From Pseudarthrobacter chlorophenolicus A6 (GTDB taxonomy: Bacteria > Actinomycetota > Actinomycetes > Actinomycetales > Micrococcaceae): 64,000 nt of DNA. The position numbers and the translations under genes are program-made. Location of the stretch: NCBI RefSeq assembly GCF_000022025.1, contig NC_011886.1, positions 310,001 to 374,000 on the forward strand. The letters are read 5' to 3'. Within the stretch, counting starts at the first letter, position 1. Each line of letters begins with the position of its first letter. The notes under the pieces are model-generated. The model was not told the DNA's origin. It searched no databases and saw only the letters and a list, made by a program, of their open reading frames with translations. Below, in pieces: positions 1 through 8,458 of this stretch.

Positions 1-202
1 CCAGGGCGGAGAGCACGTGCGGGGCGGAACCGGCGACGCCGGGGTTCAGGTGGTGCTCGGCCAGCCAGAAGCGGCGGTAGCCAAGGTCCTCGGCGGCTAC
101 AGCGAGGTCAATGCTGTTGCGCAGCGCGTCGCCGGCCGACTGCCCGGCAGGGGCTGGACTGAGATCGAGTACTGACAGGGGGACGGGGGAAGCAGTAGGC
201 AT
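1..202 (-). CDS. LLM-class flavin-dependent oxidoreductase, N-terminal part (runs off the window)
   Basis: This is the first 67 codons of a luciferase-like FMN/F420 oxidoreductase, read from 202 down to the window edge, so the C-terminal part is not visible. The visible part carries the N-terminal signature of the MsnO8-type group: a SVLDLSP start, then AAEDLGYRRFWLAEHH, the first beta/alpha units of the TIM barrel. It is divergent from the sulfur-linked operon starting at 564, which holds two further luciferase-family enzymes, so a role in the same substrate range is likely but inferred. The ATG at 202 lies 6 nt after a TAGGGT -10 box on the minus strand, suggesting a leaderless mRNA; an ATG at 207 is out of this frame. 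Confidence 0.88.
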   Translation of the reverse strand, partial: MPTASPVPLSVLDLSPAPAGQSAGDALRNSIDLAVAAEDLGYRRFWLAEHHLNPGVAGSAPHVLSAL

Positions 203-208
203 GGCATG

Positions 209-214
209 ACCCTA
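209..214 (-). promoter_or_regulatory. -10 box (TAGGGT) for a leaderless LLM oxidoreductase transcript
   Basis: On the minus strand TAGGGT is followed by 6 nt and then the ATG at 202. This is the usual actinobacterial leaderless arrangement, and no Shine-Dalgarno sequence is seen. Confidence 0.5.
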
Positions 215-378
215 CGAGCCGGCCCACCCGGTCCCAAGCGGCCCTGTCACCGGGCTAAACCCGGGGAAACAGGCCGTCACGGAGCCCGATTCTGGTGGTG
301 GAAGGACAGGTCAAGATGACGGCAAAAGCCGCTGTTTGACGCGGGATTTCCTGCGTTGACGCCGCGCGACAACCGGGT

Positions 379-408
379 TTGTCAACGCATTGGACCTGCT
401 CCTACATT
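379..408 (+). promoter_or_regulatory. Sigma-70-type promoter of the sulfur-linked operon
   Basis: TTGTCA (379-384), an 18-nt spacer and TACATT (403-408) form a good housekeeping promoter. The expected start of transcription, about 415, is just before the first base of the riboswitch aptamer at 417. The rest of the 203-563 gap holds a small CGGC/GCCG hairpin near 322-333 and no gene. Confidence 0.6.
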
Positions 409-416
409 CAAGCCAT

Positions 417-523
417 AGGTCAAGAGTCAGCACGCCAAGGACCGGCTGGTGCTGCGGCAACCCTCAGGCATTTTGTGGCGGGGTGCTCCGGAAACAGACC
501 TGGCCGCACCGCGGCAAGTGAAT
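417..523 (+). ncRNA. SAM-IV-type riboswitch (S-adenosylmethionine aptamer)
   Basis: The leader matches the actinobacterial SAM-IV class, or the closely related SAM-I/IV variant. The closing stem P1 is AGGTC (417-421) with GACCT (497-501). The core follows in order: AGAG, CAGCA / TGCTG arm, CGGCAACCCTC (455-465), a variable hairpin, GGGGTGC (480-486), CCGGAAACAGACC, then the 3' pseudoknot strand GCGGCAAG (511-518). These blocks occur in the same order in the known mycobacterial SAM-IV RNA as I remember it. The class is known upstream of methionine and sulfur genes in Actinobacteria. It precedes two flavin monooxygenases and an ABC importer, so SAM should turn down organosulfur uptake when sulfur is plentiful. 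The hairpin before P1's 3' partner is shorter than in the mycobacterial example, which is why the variant class remains possible. Confidence 0.85.
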
Positions 524-531
524 GTCGTCCC

Positions 532-548
532 GGCCGCCCCTTGCGGCC
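532..548 (+). promoter_or_regulatory. Hairpin between riboswitch and Shine-Dalgarno
   Basis: GGCCGC (532-537) pairs perfectly with GCGGCC (543-548) around a CCCTT loop, ending just before the AAGGA ribosome site at 555-559. It may be part of the expression platform, acting on translation because no U tract follows. That role is inferred. Confidence 0.45.
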
Positions 549-563
549 CTGAAGAAGGAAACC

Positions 564-1658
564 ATGGCTTCAACACCTGTACCTGAACTGCGCTCCAAAA
601 TAGTGGCGCTCGAGCTCGACGGCGACGGCGCCCACCCGGCTGCGTGGCGCCGCGCCTCCCACCTTCCCGGCGCCCTGCTGGGCGGCGGCCGGATCCGGGA
701 AACCGTGCAGGCCGCGGACATCGCAGGCTTCCACCTGGCCACCTTCCGCGATTCCCGAGTCCTGGATGCCGGCAGCACGGGAATCGCCGGGCGGATCGAC
801 GCCGTGCAGCGTGCGGCCTTCGCGGCCCCGCTGACCCGCACCCTCGGACTGGTCCCCGAAGCGGGAACTCTGTTTACCGAGCCGTTCCATGTGGCCACCC
901 AGCTGGCCAGCCTGGACTACTCCTCGCACGGCCGGGCCGGCTGGCTGGTCAGCGCCGCCAACGAACCCGCCGAGGCACGGTCCGTGGGCCGCCAGGCACT
1001 CGCCGAAGCCGATGTCCTGGCTGAGGCAGCGGCCGTGGTGGAGGCCGGCCGCAGGCTCTGGGATTCCTGGGAGGACGGCGCGGTCATCCGGGACGCAGCC
1101 ACCGGGCGCTACCTGGACCGGGACAAGCTCCACTACGCCGACTTCGACGGCGGCAGATTCTCCGTAAAGGGGCCGTCCATCATTCCCCGCCCGCTGCAGG
1201 GCCAGCTGGTGGTGTTCGCGCCGGCGGACCTGGTCCCCGCCGTCGAAGCCGATGTGGCGCTCGCCGCGGCCGGGTCGGTGGACGGCCTGGCGGCGGCGGC
1301 GACGGCGGCAGCAGCGGCCGGAACCCCGCGCACCCTGGTGGAGCTCGACGTCGTCCTCGACTCCCGGGGCCAGTCCGCGAAGGATCGCCTCGCGGAGCTT
1401 GATGCGTACGAACCCTGGCTGGGCGGCGCCCGGTACGCCGGCAGTGCAGCAGGGCTCGTCGAGCTACTGGTTGAGCTGTTCCGGGCAGCCGACGGCGTCC
1501 GGCTGCATCCGGCCGTCCTGGACATCGACCTGCCCGAACTGGCTGCCCTGGTCCTGCCGGAATTGCGCCGGGCCGGTGTGGCCGCACCGCGCACCGGAAC
1601 CACCCTGCGCGAAACCTTCGGCCTTCCCCGCCCCGCCAACCGCTACGCCGCGGCCTGA
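564..1658 (+). CDS. Luciferase-like FMN-dependent monooxygenase (first gene of riboswitch operon)
   Basis: A 364-residue member of the bacterial luciferase-like fold. Family features include the early IVALELDGDGAHPAAWR segment, FHVATQLASLDYSSHGRAGWL (the usual dominant barrel motif with a GRAGWLVSA variation) and RRLWDSWEDGAV. Relatives use reduced FMN and O2 to cleave C-S or related bonds. I chose ATG 564 because AAGGA lies 5 nt before it; an in-frame ATG at 522 would start inside the riboswitch tail. It is followed after 11 nt by a second monooxygenase. The two are not near-identical, so they may act on successive substrates. The exact substrate cannot be read from sequence. Confidence 0.87.
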   Translation: MASTPVPELRSKIVALELDGDGAHPAAWRRASHLPGALLGGGRIRETVQAADIAGFHLATFRDSRVLDAGSTGIAGRIDAVQRAAFAAPLTRTLGLVPEAGTLFTEPFHVATQLASLDYSSHGRAGWLVSAANEPAEARSVGRQALAEADVLAEAAAVVEAGRRLWDSWEDGAVIRDAATGRYLDRDKLHYADFDGGRFSVKGPSIIPRPLQGQLVVFAPADLVPAVEADVALAAAGSVDGLAAAATAAAAAGTPRTLVELDVVLDSRGQSAKDRLAELDAYEPWLGGARYAGSAAGLVELLVELFRAADGVRLHPAVLDIDLPELAALVLPELRRAGVAAPRTGTTLRETFGLPRPANRYAAA

Positions 1659-1669
1659 AAGAGAGCATC

Positions 1670-3097
1670 ATGAGCACCCACCACCGCCCCGCCGGCAACG
1701 GCCAGATCCAGTTCGGCGTCTTCTTCCAGGGCGTCAACCACACCACCGTCTGGAAGACACCGGAAAGCGGATCACAAACGGACTTCGAATCCTTCCGCCG
1801 GGTTGCCCAGACGGCGGAGCGCGGCCTCTTCTCCGCGTTTTTCCTCGGCGAGGGACTGCGCCTGCGTGAGCACCTGGGCCGCATCCACGACCTCGATGTC
1901 GCCGGCCGCCCCGATGCCCAGACAGCACTCGCGGCCCTGGCTGCCGTCACCACCAACATCGGGTTGGTGGCCACGCAGAACACCACCTACAACGACCCCG
2001 CAGACCTGGCGCACCGCCTGGCCAGCCTGGACCTGCTCTCCGGCGGGCGGGCGGCCTGGAACATCGTCACCACGGACAACGCCTGGACCGGTGCCAATTT
2101 CCGGCGCGGCGGGTTCCTCAAGCACGAGGACCGCTACATCCGGGCCGAGGCCTTCGTCCAGACGGCCAAAGCAATCTGGGATTCCTGGGCCGACGGCGCA
2201 ATCGCCGGGTCCCGGAACGCCGGGCGCTGGCTCGAAGAAGGCAGCATCACACCGGTACGGCGCAAGGACGCGAGTTTCGACGTCGACATCACCGGCCGCC
2301 TGCCGCGCTCCTCCCAGCACCACCCGGTCCTGTTCCAGGCCGGCGACTCGCCGGACGGGCGGGACTTCGCCGTCCGGAACGCCGACGTGATCTTCTCCCG
2401 GCACGCCGAACTCGAGGACGCCAGGAAGTTCCGCGAGGACATTGTGGCGCGCACCCTCAAAGCCGGCCGCCCCGCCGACGACGTGAAGATCTTCCCCGGC
2501 CAGGAGTTCATCCTCGGCGCCACCGAGGCGGAGGCGGAGGAGAAGCACCAATGGGTCCGCGAACAGCAGGTGGGCCCCGAGACCGCCATCGCGTACCTTG
2601 AGCAGTTTTGGGGCCGGACCCTCACCGGGTACGACCCCGACGGCCCGCTTCCCGAGACGGATCCCATTGTGGACGTCACCAATCCCACCCGCGGCAACGC
2701 CTTCCACGGCGCAAGCGCCAAGGAACTCGCGGCACAGTGGCGTGCGGAGGCCACGGAAAAGGGCCAGTCCATCCGCCAGTTCGTGGCCGCACGGTCCCGG
2801 CTCAACGGCCGCGGCCTGGTGGGTTCCTACGACGGCATTGCCGACAAGCTCGCCGAATACGCCCGGACCGGCGCCGTGGACGGCTTCAACATCACCCCCT
2901 GGATCGTTCCCGGCGGGCTGGACGAGATCGTCAACGAACTCGTCCCGCGCCTGCAGGACCGGGGCGTGTACCGCACCGAGTACGAGGGCACCAACCTCCG
3001 CGAAAACCTCGGACTCCGCGCCCCGCTCAGCCGCCGCGCGTCCCTGAATTCCGGCCGTAACGGCGCCGGCCTGACCGAAAGCGAAAACGTCGCATGA
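1670..3097 (+). CDS. NtaA/SnaA/DszA-family FMN-dependent monooxygenase
   Basis: A 475-residue enzyme with the marks of the NtaA/SnaA/SoxA/DszA family: an FGVFFQGVNH opening, the GLVATQNTTYNDPADLAHRLASLD segment, GGRAAWNIVTTDN, and a long second half ending in a conserved GTNLRENLGL tail. Family members oxidise sulfones, nitrilotriacetate or EDTA with FMNH2 from a separate reductase. The nearby riboswitch favours an organosulfur substrate. No flavin reductase is encoded beside it, so reduced flavin must come from elsewhere. GAAAG before the ATG at 1670 is a modest ribosome site. Its stop overlaps the next start (ATGA), implying translational coupling. Confidence 0.9.
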   Translation: MSTHHRPAGNGQIQFGVFFQGVNHTTVWKTPESGSQTDFESFRRVAQTAERGLFSAFFLGEGLRLREHLGRIHDLDVAGRPDAQTALAALAAVTTNIGLVATQNTTYNDPADLAHRLASLDLLSGGRAAWNIVTTDNAWTGANFRRGGFLKHEDRYIRAEAFVQTAKAIWDSWADGAIAGSRNAGRWLEEGSITPVRRKDASFDVDITGRLPRSSQHHPVLFQAGDSPDGRDFAVRNADVIFSRHAELEDARKFREDIVARTLKAGRPADDVKIFPGQEFILGATEAEAEEKHQWVREQQVGPETAIAYLEQFWGRTLTGYDPDGPLPETDPIVDVTNPTRGNAFHGASAKELAAQWRAEATEKGQSIRQFVAARSRLNGRGLVGSYDGIADKLAEYARTGAVDGFNITPWIVPGGLDEIVNELVPRLQDRGVYRTEYEGTNLRENLGLRAPLSRRASLNSGRNGAGLTESENVA

Positions 3098-4770
3098 CCC
3101 GCTCCAACCAGCCCCGCCTGAACCAGCCCCTCCTGAACCGGCCCCGTTCCCTGCCCGCCGGCCCTCTTCGCCGGCCCGCCGCCGTCGTCGGCATCCTCGG
3201 AACCGCGGCCCTCCTGCTCTCGGCCTGCGGCGGCGGCGCCGACGCCGGCACGCAGCAAAACGCCGATGCCACACCGGTGTCCGGTGGCAACCTGAACTTT
3301 GCCCTGTCTGTGGACCGCGGCTGCATCGATCCGCAGCAGGTGGGCAACAACGATGCGATCGCGATCGCCCGGCAGACCGTGGCCTCGCTGACCTCGCAGG
3401 ATCCGCAGTCCGGCGCAATCGTGCCCTGGCTGGCCGAGAAGTTCGAATCCAATGCCGATGCCACCAGCTTCACCTTCACGCTCCGCACCGGCGCCACCTT
3501 CGCGGACGGCACGGCCATTGACGCCGCATCCGTGAAGACCAACTTCGAAGCGATCAAGGCACTGGGGGCCAAGGCGAGCCTGGGCTCCACCTACCTCAGC
3601 GACGTCAGCGCCATCACCGTCAAGGACCCGCAGACCGTTGTGGTGGACTTCAGCAAGCCCAACGCCCAGTTCCTGCAGGCCACCTCCACCTTCACGCTGG
3701 GCCTGCTTTCGCCGTCGTCAGCGTCCCTGTCCGAGGCGGACCGCTGCGCCGGGAAGTTCTCCGGCTCCGGTCCGTTCAGCGTCAAGAGCTACACGGTGGA
3801 CAAGGAAGCGGTGCTGGAGCGCCGCACCGGCTACAGCTGGCCGGCCGCCACCAACACCAACACCGGCGAGGCCTACCTGGACACTGTCACGTTCAAGATC
3901 ATCCCCGAGGCCGGCAACCGCACCGGCAGCCTGCAGTCCGGGCAGATTGACGCGACGGCGGCCATCTCGGCGGCGGACATCACCCTCTTCAACGGCAACG
4001 GCTTCTGGAACGAAACCCGGGCCAACCCCGGCGTCGTCTACAACCTGTACCCGAACGAGTCCACGCCCAAGCTCAAGGAAACAGCAGTCCGCCAGGCGAT
4101 CTCCAAGGCCATCAACCGCGAGGAAATCACCACCACGCTGCTCACCGAAAAGGACCAGCCCGCCAAGGGCGTGCTGTCCCACACCACCCCGTACTTCAAG
4201 GACTTCAGCGGACTGCTGGCCCATGATCCCGACGGCGCGAAGAAGCTTTTGGAGGACGCCGGCTGGAAGGAAGGGACGGACGGAGTCCGGGAAAAGAACG
4301 GCGAGAAGCTTGCCTTCAAGGTCACCTACTGGCAGTCGCCCAAGGAAGTCCTGGAACTGGTCCAGCAGCAGCTCAAGGCCGTGGGCGTGGACCTGCAGCT
4401 GAAGTTCACCACCATCGCCGACGTCACGGCCGCGCAGGCCACCAAGGATTACGACTTCTCCTACGGCAACCTGACCCGCAGCGACCCGGACGTGCTGCGC
4501 ACCGTCTTCGCCTCCACCACCGCCCGCGGCGGCAGCAACCTCCGCGAGAAGCTCCCCGTGGACGACACCCTGGGCGAGCAGGCCGCAGCGCTGGATAAGG
4601 ACGCCCGCCAGAAACTGGTGGACCAGGGGCAGGAAACCCTGATCAAGGACGCCCACTCCATTCCGCTCTACGAACTCTCCACCACCATCTCCGCCAACGA
4701 AAAGGTCCACGGCCTGGCCTTCGAAGCCTCCAGCCGCCTGGACTTCTACGACGCCTGGCTGTCCCAGTGA
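3094..4770 (+). CDS. ABC transporter substrate-binding lipoprotein (family 5, peptide/nickel type)
   Basis: A 558-residue extracellular solute-binding protein. After a long basic N-terminus comes a hydrophobic stretch and lipobox LLLSAC, with Cys45 as the likely lipidation site, then the family-5 (SBP_bac_5) body. Recognisable segments are VDRGCIDPQQVG, LAEKFESNADATSFTFTLR, VRQAISKAINREE and DYDFSYGNLTRSDPD. It delivers ligand to the permeases encoded next. Members bind oligopeptides, nickel chelates, glutathione or other small organics; here the SAM-sensing leader suggests a sulfur-containing ligand. Its start overlaps the previous stop by 4 nt and its end overlaps the permease start by 4 nt. 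Confidence 0.92.
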   Translation: MTRSNQPRLNQPLLNRPRSLPAGPLRRPAAVVGILGTAALLLSACGGGADAGTQQNADATPVSGGNLNFALSVDRGCIDPQQVGNNDAIAIARQTVASLTSQDPQSGAIVPWLAEKFESNADATSFTFTLRTGATFADGTAIDAASVKTNFEAIKALGAKASLGSTYLSDVSAITVKDPQTVVVDFSKPNAQFLQATSTFTLGLLSPSSASLSEADRCAGKFSGSGPFSVKSYTVDKEAVLERRTGYSWPAATNTNTGEAYLDTVTFKIIPEAGNRTGSLQSGQIDATAAISAADITLFNGNGFWNETRANPGVVYNLYPNESTPKLKETAVRQAISKAINREEITTTLLTEKDQPAKGVLSHTTPYFKDFSGLLAHDPDGAKKLLEDAGWKEGTDGVREKNGEKLAFKVTYWQSPKEVLELVQQQLKAVGVDLQLKFTTIADVTAAQATKDYDFSYGNLTRSDPDVLRTVFASTTARGGSNLREKLPVDDTLGEQAAALDKDARQKLVDQGQETLIKDAHSIPLYELSTTISANEKVHGLAFEASSRLDFYDAWLSQ

Positions 4771-5714
4771 TCCGCTACGTCGGCCGGCGGCTGCTGCAGG
4801 GGGCGTTCGTCCTCTGGGCCGCGTACACCGTGTCCTTCCTGATCCTCTACCTCCTTCCGGGAGACGCCGTGAGCATCATGGCCAGCGGGGACGAACAGAA
4901 CTCGGTGGACCCGGCGCTGGTGGCGAAGCTGCGCAGCGAGTACGGGCTGGACCGGCCGCTGCCCGAGCAGTATGCGATAGCGCTGTTCAAGGCCCTGCAG
5001 CTGGACTTCGGGGTGTCCATCAAGAACGGTGTGGCCGCTACCCAGGCCGTGTCGGAGGTCCTGCCCGAAACCATCAAGCTCGCGGCGGCCGGGTTTGCCC
5101 TGTCCGTGCTGCTGGGCAGCGCCCTGGCCATCGCGGCCTCCTTCAGCCGCAACCGCTGGGTCCGCCAGCTGGTGGCCTCGCTGCCGCCTTTGGGCATCGC
5201 GGTGCCGACGTTTTGGATTGGCCTGCTGCTCCTGCAGTTCTTCTCCTTCCGGCTGCGGCTGTTCCCTGCACTGGGGAACGACGGCGCCCAAAGCCTGGTG
5301 CTTCCCGCGCTGACCCTGGCGATCCCCACCTCGGCGGTGATTGCCCAGCTGCTCATCCGCAGCCTGCACCAGACCCTCGGCGAACCGTACATCGAGCAGA
5401 TCCGGGCCAAGGGGGCCAGCGACGCGCTGATCCACTTCGGGCACGCCCTGCGCAACGCGGCCATCCCCACCCTGACCATGCTGGGCATCCTGGTGGGAAA
5501 CCTGCTGGCCGGGGCCGTGGTCAGCGAAACGGTCTTCTCGCGCACCGGCATCGGCCGGCTCACCGTCACGGCCGTCAACAGCCGTGACATCCCGGTGGTC
5601 CAAACGCTCGTGGTGCTGGCCGCCGCCATCTTCGTCATCACCAGCCTGGTAGTTGACCTGATCTACCCGCTTGTGGACCCCCGCATCAACACCGCGGCCA
5701 GGACCACCGCCTAG
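4767..5714 (+). CDS. ABC transporter permease, DppB type
   Basis: A 315-residue inner-membrane permease of the oligopeptide/dipeptide type. The opening IRYVGRRLLQGAFVLWAAYTV is the first transmembrane helix, a large extracellular loop follows, and the EAA-type cytoplasmic loop is at EPYIEQIRAKGASD. VSETVFSRTGIGRL is typical of DppB. It starts with GTG at 4767, overlapping the TGA of the binding-protein gene (GTGA), so translation is coupled. It pairs with the DppC-type permease that follows. Confidence 0.93.
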   Translation: MIRYVGRRLLQGAFVLWAAYTVSFLILYLLPGDAVSIMASGDEQNSVDPALVAKLRSEYGLDRPLPEQYAIALFKALQLDFGVSIKNGVAATQAVSEVLPETIKLAAAGFALSVLLGSALAIAASFSRNRWVRQLVASLPPLGIAVPTFWIGLLLLQFFSFRLRLFPALGNDGAQSLVLPALTLAIPTSAVIAQLLIRSLHQTLGEPYIEQIRAKGASDALIHFGHALRNAAIPTLTMLGILVGNLLAGAVVSETVFSRTGIGRLTVTAVNSRDIPVVQTLVVLAAAIFVITSLVVDLIYPLVDPRINTAARTTA

Positions 5715-5722
5715 GAGGCAGC

Positions 5723-6721
5723 ATGTCGCAGCAACTTCTCCGGGACAGCCCGGGACCGGCAGTGGACACAGGGGACGCAGCGAGCGCACCCGACCCCGGC
5801 AGCGAAGCAGCGGCCCAGCCGGCGGCCCGGGCCGGACGGACCTCCGTACCCGCCGCCGTCGGGCCTGGGAGTGCAGCACCCCCTGCAGGTGCCGGGCTTG
5901 CCCGCACGGCGAGGGGCCTGCTCAAAAGCCCTGGCTTGGTCCTGGCCGTCCTGGTCATCGCCGTGGTGATCCTGTGGGCGATGATCCCCGGGGCTTTCAC
6001 GCACTGGCCGCCGGACACCGGCGTCCCGTCAGCCCGGCTCAAACCGCCGTCTGCCGAGCACTGGTTCGGGACGGACAGCCTGGGCCGGGACCTGTTCTCC
6101 CGGGTGGTGCACGGTTCCGCAACGTCCCTGGCCGCCACGGCTGTAGCAGTGGCGGTGGGGCTGGTGGCAGGTTCGTTGCTGGGCCTGCTCGCAGGGTTCC
6201 TGCGCGGTTGGGTGGACGACGCCATCATGCGCGTCATGGATGTCCTGCTCGCCATCCCCAGCCTGCTGCTGTCGCTGGCGCTGATTACCGTGCTGGGCTT
6301 CGGCACGGTCAACATCGCCATCGCCGTGGGTATTGCCAGCGTGGCCAACTTCGCCCGCATCATGCGCGCCGAGTCCCTCCGCGTGGGATCCGCCGTGTAC
6401 GTGGAGGCGGCCAGGTCCTCCGGCGTCCGCTGGCACGGCATCCTGCTCCGGCACGTCCTGCCCAACGCCGCCGGGCCGGTGCTGGCACTGTCCGCCCTGG
6501 AGTTCGGGATGGCCGTGCTGTCCATCTCTTCGCTGAGCTTCCTCGGCTTCGGCGCCCCGCCTCCCGCCGCGGAGTGGGGGTCGCTGGTGGCCGGCGGCCG
6601 CGACTACCTGGTGGCCGCGTGGTGGCTGGTGACCCTGCCCGGCCTGGTGATTGCCGCCGTCGTCCTCTCCACCAACCGCATCTCGCATGCTTTCCAGGAT
6701 CCCGAAAGGAACAGGACATGA
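5723..6721 (+). CDS. ABC transporter permease, DppC type
   Basis: A 332-residue permease. An unusually long, Ala/Pro-rich cytoplasmic N-terminus of about 70 residues precedes the first helix (SPGLVLAVLVIAVVILWAMI). The DppC landmarks follow: HWFGTDSLGRDLFSRVVHG, the EAA loop YVEAARSSGVRWHGILLRHV, and SFLGFGAPPPAAEWGSL. AGGAGG at 5713-5718 gives a perfect ribosome site for ATG 5723. The stop overlaps the ATPase start (ATGA). It forms the heterodimeric channel with the preceding gene product. Confidence 0.93.
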   Translation: MSQQLLRDSPGPAVDTGDAASAPDPGSEAAAQPAARAGRTSVPAAVGPGSAAPPAGAGLARTARGLLKSPGLVLAVLVIAVVILWAMIPGAFTHWPPDTGVPSARLKPPSAEHWFGTDSLGRDLFSRVVHGSATSLAATAVAVAVGLVAGSLLGLLAGFLRGWVDDAIMRVMDVLLAIPSLLLSLALITVLGFGTVNIAIAVGIASVANFARIMRAESLRVGSAVYVEAARSSGVRWHGILLRHVLPNAAGPVLALSALEFGMAVLSISSLSFLGFGAPPPAAEWGSLVAGGRDYLVAAWWLVTLPGLVIAAVVLSTNRISHAFQDPERNRT

Positions 6722-8415
6722 CGGCCACACCCGCACCGGACAGCCCGCCCACCGGAACCGCCGAACCGCTCCTGAAGGTGGAAGGGCTGCGCGTCAGCTA
6801 CCTGGTGGACGGCACACCCCGGGAGGCCGTGCACGGCGTCAGCTTCGAGGTCAACGCCGGCGAGGTGGTGGCGATCGTGGGCGAATCCGGCTCCGGAAAG
6901 ACCACCACCGCCCACGCCATCATCAACCTGCTGCCGGGGAACGCCCGCACGGATTCCGGTTCCGTGGTCTTCGCGGGAGCGGACCTTTCCCGGCTCACCC
7001 GGAAGGAGTGGCAGGGCGTCCGGGGGCGGGACATCGGACTGATCCCGCAGGACCCCACGGCGTCACTGGATCCGCTGCAGAAAGTGGGTCCGCAGGTGGC
7101 CGAGGCCCTCACCATCCACCGGCTGCGGCCGAAAAAGGAGGCCCGCCGTGATGCCGTCCGGCTGCTCGCCGAGAGCGGCATCCGGGACGCCGAATCCCGG
7201 GCACGGCAGTACCCGCACCAGTTCTCCGGCGGGATGCGCCAGCGGGTGCTGATTGCCTCCGCGCTCGCCGCCCGGCCACGGCTGGTGATCGCTGACGAGC
7301 CCACCAGTGCGCTGGACGTCACCATTCAGCGGCAGATCCTGGACAACATCGCGGCGCTCACCGCGGAGCGGGGGACCGCCGTCCTGCTGATCACGCACGA
7401 TCTTGGGGTGGCGGCGGACCGTGCCGACCGGATTATCGTGATGCGCCGGGGCGAAATCGTGGAAACAGGGGCAGCGGCCCAGGTCCTGGGCAGTCCCCGG
7501 CACGCCTACACCCGGCAGCTGATCGCCGCCGCACCAGGGCTGAGTCCCCAACGGCTCCGGCCTGCAGGGGAAGCTGTGACCGGGCGCGCCACCGGTGACC
7601 CGGCTGACCCGGGCCCTTCGGCTCGGCCGCTGGTGCAGGCGCGGAACCTCCGGAAGGTCTTCCACCTGCCGCGGACGGCCAAGGGGCCGCGCACCCTCAC
7701 CGCGGTCAACGACGTCTCGGTCGAGATCCTGCGCGGTGAAACCCTGGCACTGGTGGGGGAGAGCGGCTCGGGCAAAAGTACAGTGGCCAGGCTGCTGCTG
7801 CGGCTGGATAAGCCAACCAGCGGTTCCGTGACGTTCGACGGCGAGGACCTCACCACCGCGCGGGGTGAGCGGCTGCGCCAGCTCCGGCGACGCTTCCAGG
7901 TGGTTTTCCAGAGCCCCTACGCCTCGCTGGATCCCCACTTCACGGTGGAGGACAGCGTGGCCGAACCGTTGCGCGCCTTTGGTGAGGGGACGCCGTCGGA
8001 CCGCCGGGCGAGGGTGGCCGCCCTGCTGGACGCTGTACACCTGCCGGCTGACTACGGGCGCCGGCATCCCGCGGAACTTTCCGGCGGGCAGCGCCAACGC
8101 GTGGCCATTGCCCGCGCCCTGGCCCTGCGTCCGGAACTGGTGGTGCTGGATGAAGCAGTGTCCGCGCTGGATGTGTCGGTTCAGGCCCAGATCCTGGCGC
8201 TGCTGTCCGAGCTGCAGGGGCAGGACGGACTGAGCTATCTCTTCATCTCGCACGACCTCGCGGTGGTGCAGCAGATCTCGGACCGCGTGGCTGTGATGCG
8301 CGGCGGGGAACTGCTGGAGGCCGGAACCACGGAAGCGGTGCTGGAGCGGCCGGAACACGGGTACACACGGGAGCTCATTTCGGCAGTGCCGGGCCGGCGG
8401 ACGCTGCAGGCGTAG
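6718..8415 (+). CDS. ABC transporter ATP-binding protein with two fused nucleotide-binding domains (DppD-DppF type)
   Basis: This 565-residue ATPase carries two complete ABC domains, so one gene supplies both nucleotide-binding domains of the importer. Domain 1 has GESGSGKTT, signature FSGGMRQR and Walker B LVIADEPTSALD. Domain 2 has GESGSGKST, LSGGQRQR and LVVLDEAVSALD. A Pro/Ala-rich linker near residues 280-300 joins them. I start it at ATG 6718, which overlaps the previous stop; the frame stays open far upstream, but that stretch is antisense-like composition inside the permease gene. It is the last gene of the riboswitch operon; no clear terminator follows. Confidence 0.94.
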   Translation: MTATPAPDSPPTGTAEPLLKVEGLRVSYLVDGTPREAVHGVSFEVNAGEVVAIVGESGSGKTTTAHAIINLLPGNARTDSGSVVFAGADLSRLTRKEWQGVRGRDIGLIPQDPTASLDPLQKVGPQVAEALTIHRLRPKKEARRDAVRLLAESGIRDAESRARQYPHQFSGGMRQRVLIASALAARPRLVIADEPTSALDVTIQRQILDNIAALTAERGTAVLLITHDLGVAADRADRIIVMRRGEIVETGAAAQVLGSPRHAYTRQLIAAAPGLSPQRLRPAGEAVTGRATGDPADPGPSARPLVQARNLRKVFHLPRTAKGPRTLTAVNDVSVEILRGETLALVGESGSGKSTVARLLLRLDKPTSGSVTFDGEDLTTARGERLRQLRRRFQVVFQSPYASLDPHFTVEDSVAEPLRAFGEGTPSDRRARVAALLDAVHLPADYGRRHPAELSGGQRQRVAIARALALRPELVVLDEAVSALDVSVQAQILALLSELQGQDGLSYLFISHDLAVVQQISDRVAVMRGGELLEAGTTEAVLERPEHGYTRELISAVPGRRTLQA

Positions 8416-8458
8416 GACCTGGCGGTGGCCCCGGTGCCGGCCGGGCCGCAGTTCCTTA

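Noticed and set aside
1772..3418. Long minus-strand open frame (about 548 codons) across the monooxygenase and binding-protein genes
   Set aside because: It is antisense to two clearly recognised genes and its translation is Gly/Arg/Ala-rich with no family resemblance; long antisense frames are expected at this GC content.
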